In this document: positions 18,387-25,511 of the stretch, piece after piece
How positions within the stretch are numbered: the stretch's first letter is position 1
Layout: every line of letters begins with the position of its first letter
Assembly (NCBI GenBank): GCA_964386535.1
Contig: CAYLRY010000006.1
Location: 1-64,000, forward strand
Direction of reading: 5' to 3'
DNA length: 64,000 nucleotides
Origin: CAYLRY01 sp964386535
Lineage (GTDB): Bacteria > Chloroflexota > Dehalococcoidia > Dehalococcoidales > UBA3254
The notes under the pieces: model-generated
Told to the model about the DNA's origin: nothing
Seen by the model: only the letters and a program-made list of their open reading frames with translations
Database searches by the model: none
Made by a program: the position numbers and the translations under genes

Positions 18387-18860
18387 ATGAAGATTTTGGT
18401 GGTCTATGATTCAGCTTATGGAAATACGGAGCAGATCGCCAGGGCAATTTTCAGTACTTTAGGACCGCCGGAAGAAGTAGCTGTAAAGCGGGCTGCCAGT
18501 GTAAACCCGGAACAAATACGCGGACTGGAGATGCTGGTTGCCGGAGCCCCGACTAATGGTGGAAGACCTACGCCAGCCATGCTTGAGTTTCTTGGCAAAA
18601 TTCCCGGAACGTTTCTTCAGGGTATGAAAATAGCTGCTTTTGATACCAGGCTGACTAATAAAATTGTGGGTTTATTCGGCTATGCCGCTGGCAAGATAGC
18701 GGATAATCTGGTCAAAAAGGGCGGGACTCTTATAGTTCCGGCAGAGGGATTTTTCGTGAAGGGTACTAAGGGGCCTTTAAAGGAAGGAGAGCTGGAACGC
18801 GCAGCCGCCTGGGCCAAAGCCATTACCGAAGCTAGTAAATCAGGAGTTGCTGACAGATAA
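18387..18860 (+). CDS. Flavodoxin family protein
   Basis: A 157-residue FMN-binding electron carrier. The phosphate loop is VVYDSAYGNTEQIA (residues 5-18), and VAGAPTNGGRPTPA and AFDTRL are the other flavin loops. Length and fold match short-chain flavodoxin-like proteins. A GGAGGGAG ribosome binding site precedes the ATG. It is transcribed alone, divergent from the HTH-ferredoxin gene, which may control it or exchange electrons with it (inference). Confidence 0.88.
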   Translation: MKILVVYDSAYGNTEQIARAIFSTLGPPEEVAVKRAASVNPEQIRGLEMLVAGAPTNGGRPTPAMLEFLGKIPGTFLQGMKIAAFDTRLTNKIVGLFGYAAGKIADNLVKKGGTLIVPAEGFFVKGTKGPLKEGELERAAAWAKAITEASKSGVADR

Positions 18861-19027
18861 TCTATTTTTATATTTCTACACATCTGTTTATCTCCTTGCC
18901 AGGGAACAGATAGAGGCAAAAGGCGGAATAAATGAAAATCACAGAAAATCACCCCCCCTGCATAGAGGCACAGGTTTGTTGCCTGTTTTGAAAAATTGTG
19001 GAGCCAGAAAAGAAAAAAGCCTCTGGT

Positions 19028-20422
19028 CTATTTCAGTACTTTGCCTGGATTCAGGATATTCTGAGGGTCGAAGGCTTTTTTGATACGCTTCATCAGGTCA
19101 AGATTGTCCTGACCGACGGCCAGTGGAAGATACCCCATCTTGTCTATGCCCAAACCGTGCTCACCCGAGATGGTGCCCCCCAAATCAACAGCAGCCTGGT
19201 AAATCTCTTTCATTAAAGTCTGCATCTTCCCCGGATCTGAGGGAGATCCGATCGGATGCAGATGAACATTGCCATCCCCGGCATGGCCATAAGCGATTAT
19301 ACGTATTCCATATTTAATACCGAGATCTTTAACCTGTTCTACAAATTCAGCCACTCTTGAGCGGGGTACCACGGTATCAGCCAGTTCCAGAAAGCCTACA
19401 TGCTGGACGGTGGGATATAATTTTTCACGGGCTTCCAGAAGATTGTGTTTGGATTCTTCCGTCACCGGTATAAACACATCAGCCGCTTCATGCGCCATGC
19501 AGATTTCGCCTATGCGTTCAGCCTGGTTTAAAAATTGCTCCTGATTATCTGATTCCAGAAATATCATCAGATAAGCTGGATATCCGGGCATAGGAATTTT
19601 TAACCCGGTGTGATCTTCCACCATACTTAGAATATCCTGCTCCATAAACTCAATACCTACCGGCAAAATATTGGCTTTAAGGATAGCTGGAACACAGCGG
19701 ATAGCAGCTTTTAAGTGCTTGAAGGGTATAAAAAGCAGATCGCGATTACCGGGAGGAGCAATTAATCTTAAAATAGCTTTAGTTATTACAGCCAGCGTGC
19801 CCTCTGAACCCACCAGCAACTGGGTTAGGTCATAGGCGGTTGAGCTTTTAATAAACTTCCCTCCTGTACGGATGATTTCTCCAGTCGGCAGAATTACTTC
19901 AAGACCTAAAACAAAATTCCGCGTGACGCCGTATTTAACCGCCCGCATACCGCCAGCGTTGGTAGACACATTACCGCCCAGTGTAGCAGAAAGTTCTCCT
20001 GGATATACGGGGTAATAAAGACCGCGGGCTTCTACAGCCTGGCAGAAATCTTTCAGGATAACACCAGCTTCTACTGTAGCACAGAAGTTGGCCTCGTCTA
20101 TCTCTAGAATTCGGTTCAAACGCTCCAAAGATAAAGAGATGCCGCCATAAAAAGCTACTGCTCCTCCGGAAAGACCAGTGCCAGCTCCGCGTGGTGTAAC
20201 CGGTATCCCCTGTTTATTACAGAATTTCAGGATATCTGAAATCATTTGAGGATTTTCAGGTTTGACCACCGCCTCTGGGATACATGTCCTGGTATACGGG
20301 GCTTCATCATGGGAATAGTCCTCTTTTCCGGTATCAACCAGGATATTACCTTCACCGGTGATAGCTTTAAGACCGGCAATCTGGTCTGGACTCAGTTGTA
20401 TAGATATCTGATCAGTATTCAT
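19028..20422 (-). CDS. FAD-linked oxidase (GlcD / D-lactate dehydrogenase family)
   Basis: A flavoprotein oxidising a 2-hydroxy acid such as glycolate or D-lactate. The N-terminal FAD_binding_4 domain has TPRGAGTGLSGGAV and LGGNVSTNAGGMRAVKYG. The C-terminal oxidase domain has AYGHAGDGNVHLHP and SGEHGLG. The 464 residues are full length. Electrons would go to an ETF or an FeS partner; etfB/etfA lie at the far end of the window and no GlcF is adjacent. It overlaps the Mut7-C gene by 4 bases, so it is translationally coupled. The exact substrate cannot be read from the sequence. Confidence 0.92.
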   Translation of the reverse strand: MNTDQISIQLSPDQIAGLKAITGEGNILVDTGKEDYSHDEAPYTRTCIPEAVVKPENPQMISDILKFCNKQGIPVTPRGAGTGLSGGAVAFYGGISLSLERLNRILEIDEANFCATVEAGVILKDFCQAVEARGLYYPVYPGELSATLGGNVSTNAGGMRAVKYGVTRNFVLGLEVILPTGEIIRTGGKFIKSSTAYDLTQLLVGSEGTLAVITKAILRLIAPPGNRDLLFIPFKHLKAAIRCVPAILKANILPVGIEFMEQDILSMVEDHTGLKIPMPGYPAYLMIFLESDNQEQFLNQAERIGEICMAHEAADVFIPVTEESKHNLLEAREKLYPTVQHVGFLELADTVVPRSRVAEFVEQVKDLGIKYGIRIIAYGHAGDGNVHLHPIGSPSDPGKMQTLMKEIYQAAVDLGGTISGEHGLGIDKMGYLPLAVGQDNLDLMKRIKKAFDPQNILNPGKVLK

Positions 20423-20913
20423 TTAAGCCCTCTTTCAAATTGTAGTTGTTCAAGCCGTTTCACCATGGCCTGCCAGTGCGTGCCTTTCCAGTATATGCGG
20501 CGACACCGGGAACAGGTCATATATTCTGTCTGTGTTTGCCAGACATAAGGTGGAACCAGGTCTTTTACCGCTTCTCGGGTCATAGAGACCAGCGTTTGAT
20601 TGCATTCCAGACACAGGGTAAAAGGCAAGGTTTGATCTGTAAGTGATAGCTCTGCTGCAACCTGCCGCAATTGCTTTTCCGGGAGATCATCTTTGATAAG
20701 AACAACTTTAACCCGTCCTTCAGCTACTATTCGTCTTTCAGGGATATGGGTATCCCGAGTTAAAAGAATGCGTTTTTCAGCATAAGCTGCATTTACCATC
20801 TGGGAGTCGTTTTCTCCTTCAAAAAATACGGCATCAAACCCCAGTAGCCTTAGCAGCCTGGTTAATTTACCTACGTTCTGGTCGATAATAAAGCGGGGCT
20901 TATTGATTAACAT
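20419..20913 (-). CDS. Mut7-C RNase-domain (PIN-like) protein
   Basis: This 164-residue protein has the Mut7-C layout. A PIN-like N-terminal half has acidic residues in FIIDQNVGKLTRLLRLLGFD and LLTRDTHIPER. A zinc ribbon follows, with Cys pairs CLEC and CSRC and the typical tail RIYWKGTHWQAMVKRLEQL. Members are predicted RNases of unknown target. It sits between the MBL hydrolase and the FAD oxidase in one operon (21-base gap upstream, 4-base overlap downstream), an association I cannot explain functionally. Confidence 0.88.
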   Translation of the reverse strand: MLINKPRFIIDQNVGKLTRLLRLLGFDAVFFEGENDSQMVNAAYAEKRILLTRDTHIPERRIVAEGRVKVVLIKDDLPEKQLRQVAAELSLTDQTLPFTLCLECNQTLVSMTREAVKDLVPPYVWQTQTEYMTCSRCRRIYWKGTHWQAMVKRLEQLQFERGLK

Positions 20914-20934
20914 AAACCTACGCGAGAAATTTAA

Positions 20935-21705
20935 CTAGACTTCTATTTCCATTCCCTCAAAAGCCAGCCGGATATCTGCCCCTAAAGATTCAGCCACTGA
21001 GAAGGTTTCAGCTTCAATTTCTTTTTCCAGATCAGGATTCATGTGAACGGTAAACACTCGGGGAAGATAACCTCTAACCTCGCGAAAATGAACAAGCTCC
21101 TGTTTCAATAAGTTAGGAGAAAGATGTCCAGTACGGTTAGCCGATTCTTCCCATCGGTTTGAAGCAGTCAACTCGATGAAAAGGACCAGGGGAGAAATAT
21201 GCTGTGTCAGGCTGGCAAATACCTGGCCGGTATCTCCGGTATAAAAAAGCGATTTGTTATCCTTAGAAACGATCTGGTAGCCCATAGCAGGAACGGAGTG
21301 CTTGACGGGTACCGGTTGTACTGAATAGCCTTCGATCAGGGTCTTTTGAAACAAGTCCAGAATATGAAATTTGAGTGTAGGATTTTCCTGGGGCCGTTTA
21401 TGAAACTCTGGATACAGGTCTCCATTCAGCATATATTTGGTAAGGCTGTCATACACTGTCTGGTGGGTATAGATATCGATGCTCTTTACGCGCAGGAATA
21501 AATTCATGGCCAGGGCCGGAATATCCCGCACATGATCATAATGATGGTGGGTAAGCAAGATGGCTTTGAGTTTCATCTGGTCTCTGAAAGACATTGCGGA
21601 GGTTAGACCTCCGGCATCGAGGGCCAGGATATCATCTATCAGCAGGCACACATGCCTGGTATTCCGGGAATCGGTGTTGTGGGCACCCAGGACTTTGATC
21701 TTCAT
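20935..21705 (-). CDS. MBL-fold metallo-hydrolase, class II cAMP phosphodiesterase-like
   Basis: A metallo-beta-lactamase fold enzyme of 256 residues with the metal motif THHHYDHVRD (about 52-61), a distal His-Ser in PVKHSVPAMGY, and YTGDTG. The overall pattern resembles class II 3',5'-cyclic-nucleotide phosphodiesterases and RNase Z-like hydrolases. The substrate is uncertain. It is first in the operon with the Mut7-C and FAD-oxidase genes. An AGGAGG lies about 14 bases before the ATG, slightly far. The nearby cNMP-binding protein (10678-11352) makes a cyclic-nucleotide substrate a mild possibility only. Confidence 0.82.
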   Translation of the reverse strand: MKIKVLGAHNTDSRNTRHVCLLIDDILALDAGGLTSAMSFRDQMKLKAILLTHHHYDHVRDIPALAMNLFLRVKSIDIYTHQTVYDSLTKYMLNGDLYPEFHKRPQENPTLKFHILDLFQKTLIEGYSVQPVPVKHSVPAMGYQIVSKDNKSLFYTGDTGQVFASLTQHISPLVLFIELTASNRWEESANRTGHLSPNLLKQELVHFREVRGYLPRVFTVHMNPDLEKEIEAETFSVAESLGADIRLAFEGMEIEV

Positions 21706-21827
21706 AACTAAAAACAGCTCCTCCTGTTTTTTCAGTATAACATGGCCATAGAGATTAATATTATTTAGTATTATTATAACAGGCAGAGATAGGAAAGTCG
21801 CCGGTTGTCTCAGTGCTGGAAAATGGC

Positions 21828-21859
21828 AAAAAGGGGCAGGTTGAATTTAGCCTGCCCCT
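21828..21859 (-). terminator. Rho-independent terminator of the thiolase gene
   Basis: On the minus strand AGGGGCAGG, a 10-base loop and CCTGCCCCT form a 9-bp GC-rich stem followed by a short T-run. It stands about 27 bases after the thiolase stop codon. Confidence 0.85.
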
Positions 21860-21885
21860 CCTGGATTATCCTGATAGATTGTTTT

Positions 21886-23184
21886 TTATTTTCTTTCGAG
21901 AATAACGCACATGCCCTGACCACCGCCGATACAGAGGGCAGCCAGACCATATTTGCTGTTACGGCGCTGCATTTCGTACAGCAGGGTTACGATGATACGG
22001 GTACCCGTACAACCGATGGGGTGTCCGAGAGAAATACCACCGCCGTTAAGGTTGGTATTGACGCTGCTGACGCCCATCTCTTTCATAACGCCCAGAGATT
22101 GAGCAGCGAAAGCTTCGTTCAGCTCAAACACATCGATGTCTTTAAGGGTCAGTCCGGCCAGCTTGAGTGCTTTATATGTGGCTGGGACTACGCCCATGCC
22201 CATGTAGGCGGGATCGATGCCGCCGGAAGCATAGGCTTTAATATAAGCCATGGGTTTCTTGCCGTATTTCTTAGCCGCATCAGCGGACATCATCAACACT
22301 GCTGCACCGGCATCGGTAATGGCCGATGCATTCCCGGCTGTAATGGTGCCGTCTTTCTTAAAGACCGCGGGTAATTTCCCCAGAGTCTCAACCGTGCTCT
22401 CCCTGGGATGTTCATCTACATCAAATAGTTTTATCTCTTTTTTGACCTTGATCTCTACCGGGACGATTTCATCTTTAAAAGTGCCGTTTTTGGTGGCAGC
22501 GATAGCCCTGGCATTACTTTGAGCGGAAAATTCATCCTGCTCCAATCGGCTGATGTTGTACTTTGAGGCGATATTCTCAGCCGTCAAACCCATATGGTAG
22601 CCGTAGAACAGCTCCCAGAGACCGTCCCATATCATACCATCCAGCAATTCAGCTCCGGCATCGGTTAAGCGTCCCATCCGGTAGCCGTTTCTGGCCCTGG
22701 GCAGGTAAAAAGGAGCCGCGCTCATGTTTTCCATGCCGCCGGCAACAATTACCTGAGCATCACCCGCTTTAATAGCCTGGGCGGCCAGTGCTACGGATTT
22801 CATGGAAGAACCACAAATCTTATTAACGGTATAGGAATTGACTTCCTTAGGAATACCGGCATAAATTTGCGCCTGGCGGGCGGGGTTCTGTCCCTGGCCG
22901 CCCTGGAGAACGTTGCCAAAGATAACCTCATCAATATTAACTTCCGGTAGAGACTTATCCCAGTCGTAGTACTTTTTCTCAAGATCAATTAACCCTAATC
23001 CCTGGAAGGCTTTAGGTTCTACGGCATCCAGTTCAGGATTAAAGGCCGCCGGTCTTAAGCCAGCCTTTTTCAAGGCGCCCTTGATGGCAATAGCCGCCAG
23101 TTGGGCAGCAGATACATCCTGTAAAGTTCCGCCATAATTACCGATGGCGGTCCTGGCGCCACTCACGATGACAACTTCATTCAT
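21886..23184 (-). CDS. Acetyl-CoA acetyltransferase (thiolase)
   Basis: This thiolase condenses or cleaves acyl-CoA units, in beta-oxidation or acetoacetyl-CoA formation. The nucleophile is Cys124 (NKICGSSMKS), the other active-site motifs are NEAFAAQ and GGGISLGHPIG, and the C-terminal Cys is in CIGGGQG. The start is the ATG at 23184, with AGGAGG 11 bases upstream; the GTG at 23193 is only 2 bases from it. At 432 residues it is longer than the usual 390-395 because of an insert of about 35 residues (near 48-84) before the IDEVIFG strand. It has its own promoter and a clear terminator, so it is monocistronic. Confidence 0.93.
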   Translation of the reverse strand: MNEVVIVSGARTAIGNYGGTLQDVSAAQLAAIAIKGALKKAGLRPAAFNPELDAVEPKAFQGLGLIDLEKKYYDWDKSLPEVNIDEVIFGNVLQGGQGQNPARQAQIYAGIPKEVNSYTVNKICGSSMKSVALAAQAIKAGDAQVIVAGGMENMSAAPFYLPRARNGYRMGRLTDAGAELLDGMIWDGLWELFYGYHMGLTAENIASKYNISRLEQDEFSAQSNARAIAATKNGTFKDEIVPVEIKVKKEIKLFDVDEHPRESTVETLGKLPAVFKKDGTITAGNASAITDAGAAVLMMSADAAKKYGKKPMAYIKAYASGGIDPAYMGMGVVPATYKALKLAGLTLKDIDVFELNEAFAAQSLGVMKEMGVSSVNTNLNGGGISLGHPIGCTGTRIIVTLLYEMQRRNSKYGLAALCIGGGQGMCVILERK

Positions 23185-23290
23185 TAGATTCACGACCTCC
23201 TATATTAATTGTTTCCAGTTTTTAGCTTCCAGTTGACAGTTACAGGTCAAAGTTTTTAAGTATAAAATAAGATGAACTGATGACTATCAT

Positions 23291-23320
23291 ATTTTAACGC
23301 TTTTTGGCCTGTTATGACAA
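23291..23320 (-). promoter_or_regulatory. Putative promoter of the thiolase gene
   Basis: On the minus strand TTGTCA, an 18-base spacer, then TAAAAT. It begins right after the stop of the upstream FeS-GltD gene and leaves about 105 bases of leader before the thiolase ATG. Confidence 0.45.
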
Positions 23321-23321
23321 A

Positions 23322-25511
23322 TTATTCATCGTCTGTCGTATAGGTCATCAGCTCTTCGGTATTTCCGGGTTTCAAATGAAGCTGGCTGCGCAGATAGACG
23401 CCTTCAGGGACATCAATTACATCCGCAATGCTTTCAAATACATCCGGTAGAGTTTCTCCGTTTTCCGGGTGGCGCTTCTGCCAGAGTTTCAGGGCTTTTT
23501 GTGGGTCCCAGGGAACTATCTGCTTTTTGGGGTCTTCCGGCTTAAAGACCACTGATGGCACGGTAATACCGCATTGCAGGCAGTGCTGGGCCTGCTCCAG
23601 AGCCAGGTTGTCATTCAGGCCGGAAGATGCTTCATTATCCGGCAACTGTCTTTGGTCTGTAAGTTGCGAGGTTTCCTGTTTTGAATATCTGAAGAGCAGC
23701 CTCCCGGTGGTTAAAGGCTTTTCCCTGGCGCTTTTTATAAGAGTTTTCCTGCCTTCTTTCAGGTCAGTCCCGTTAATATAGCGGTCGATGGAGACTGCGG
23801 CCTGCTTACCGGTGGCAATGGCGCTGATAATATCGGCAGCCCCTAAAACCATATCTCCGCCGGCAAACACCCCTTTGACGCCGGTTTCAAGAGTGACCGG
23901 ATCCACGGAGACCTTTCCGCTTTCGTATTTCAGAACCTGCTTGAAAAGGTCGGTATTCACCGTCTGCCCGGCTGCAATTATTATCTGGTCGGCTTCAATA
24001 ACGGATATACGGCAACGGTCGTAGCGCGGGGCGAACCTGCCCTCGCTGTTGCGCACAGCCAGGCAGGCCATGGTTTCGACTCCCGTCACCCGGTTATTGT
24101 TATTTAACAGGCGGCTAATGCCCTGTAAATCATGAATAATCACCCCTTCCTTTTCAGCCTCCAGGATTTCCTGTCTCTGGGCAGGCATACGGTCGGCTGA
24201 GGATAAATCACGGCATTCCAGGCAGACCAGGTGTACTTCTTTGGCCCCCAGACGTAGAGACAGCCTGGCAGAATCGATCGCCACGCTGCCGCCGCCCACT
24301 ACTACCACTTTTTCGCCCGGCAGGACCTTCCTGCCGGAATTCACTCGTTCCAGGAAGTCCAGGGCATACAGAATGCCTTCAGCCGTTTCTCCTTCAACAT
24401 TTAGCTTCTGACTTTGCCAGGCGCCGGTGGCTATGAAGACGGCCTGATATTCCTGGCTGAGTATTGCCTCCAGGTTATTAACAGGGCTGCCGGTTTTTAT
24501 TTCTACTCCCTGTTTTTCGACCAGACGAATTTCATGATCTAGTATATCTTTAGGCAGGCGGTAGGATGGAATGCCGTAACGCATCAGGCCACCAGGTTCA
24601 GGAGCGGCCTCGAAAACTGTGATAGAGTAACCCCGCTTGCTGAGATCATAAGCGGCGGTCAGGCCAGCGGGGCCGGCGCCTATAATAGCCACCTTTTTGA
24701 CCACTTCCTTTAAGGAAATAGGTTTTCCCGCCTGGTTTGATGGTAAATTATCAGAATTATTTTTGGACTTATATTCTTCATCCGCCATGTAGCGTTTCAA
24801 AGAGCAAATGGATATAGGCTCATCAAATTTCCCGCGCTGGCATTCTATTTCGCAGGGATGGACGCAGACTCTTCCTAAAACACCGGCAAAAGGAGTAGAC
24901 TGCCGGAAAAGATGTAAAGCTTGTGCGGTTTTGCCCTCCGCAATCAATTTAATATATGCTTCTGCATCTAATTCTGCCGGGCAGGCAATGCGGCAGGGTG
25001 GGTTGTCCTGGGATAAACCTGCCGCAGCGGCACCCTGTCCGTATTTTTCCCGTAACTCCTCAACCGGGCCGAACTCCAGGGCGCGCAGGGAGCAGCTCAA
25101 GACACAGATAGGGGTAAGTCCCTGTTCCAGTCGGTCAATACACATATTGCATTTGGTCATCTTTTCCTGCCGGCTATCCCCGGCATACTGGGGTGCTCCA
25201 TAAGGACAGGCTTCAAAACATTTACGCTCGCCATTACATTTTGCAGGGTCAACTAGTACTGCGCCGTATTTTTCTTCTTTATAAATAGCTCCATGTGGAC
25301 AGGCATCGGCGCAAACCGGATTCTGGCAGTGCAGGCACATGATGGGCAGGGTATGTAATTCAATATCAGGGAAAGCCCCTTTTTCCCACTGGTATACCCT
25401 CATCCATTTGACGGGACCGGGTTCTATATCATGCCATTGCTTGCAGGCGATTACACAAGAGTTGCAGCCGATACAGCGGCTCAGGTCGATGAAAAAGCCA
25501 TATTGAGTCAT
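23322..25511 (-). CDS. Ferredoxin (DmsB-like) fused to GltD-like FAD/NAD(P) oxidoreductase
   Basis: A 729-residue fusion. Residues 1-150 are a four-cluster ferredoxin like DmsB/HybA subunits, starting with C13-C16-C19-C23 and including CLHCQNPVCADACP and CNMCIDRLEQG. Residues 170-240 are the GltD-type N-terminal FeS region (CRIACP, CVHPCEIECQRG). The FAD Rossmann motif IIGAGPAGLTAA is at 276-287 and the NAD(P) motif VVGGGSVAIDSA at 404-415. A unique tail contains HCLQCG and ends after about residue 729. It would pass electrons between a pyridine nucleotide and the molybdoenzyme just upstream, whose stop it overlaps by 4 bases (ATGA). It is not a glutamate synthase: no GltB is present. Confidence 0.9.
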   Translation of the reverse strand: MTQYGFFIDLSRCIGCNSCVIACKQWHDIEPGPVKWMRVYQWEKGAFPDIELHTLPIMCLHCQNPVCADACPHGAIYKEEKYGAVLVDPAKCNGERKCFEACPYGAPQYAGDSRQEKMTKCNMCIDRLEQGLTPICVLSCSLRALEFGPVEELREKYGQGAAAAGLSQDNPPCRIACPAELDAEAYIKLIAEGKTAQALHLFRQSTPFAGVLGRVCVHPCEIECQRGKFDEPISICSLKRYMADEEYKSKNNSDNLPSNQAGKPISLKEVVKKVAIIGAGPAGLTAAYDLSKRGYSITVFEAAPEPGGLMRYGIPSYRLPKDILDHEIRLVEKQGVEIKTGSPVNNLEAILSQEYQAVFIATGAWQSQKLNVEGETAEGILYALDFLERVNSGRKVLPGEKVVVVGGGSVAIDSARLSLRLGAKEVHLVCLECRDLSSADRMPAQRQEILEAEKEGVIIHDLQGISRLLNNNNRVTGVETMACLAVRNSEGRFAPRYDRCRISVIEADQIIIAAGQTVNTDLFKQVLKYESGKVSVDPVTLETGVKGVFAGGDMVLGAADIISAIATGKQAAVSIDRYINGTDLKEGRKTLIKSAREKPLTTGRLLFRYSKQETSQLTDQRQLPDNEASSGLNDNLALEQAQHCLQCGITVPSVVFKPEDPKKQIVPWDPQKALKLWQKRHPENGETLPDVFESIADVIDVPEGVYLRSQLHLKPGNTEELMTYTTDDE

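Noticed and set aside
18961..18990. ACAGG/CCTGT hairpin as a terminator of the flavodoxin gene
   Set aside because: The stem is only five pairs and the T-run is short, so it is too weak to list.
23322..25511. Glutamate synthase small subunit
   Set aside because: The GltD-like domain is fused to a DmsB-type ferredoxin and coupled to a molybdoenzyme, and no GltB is present.
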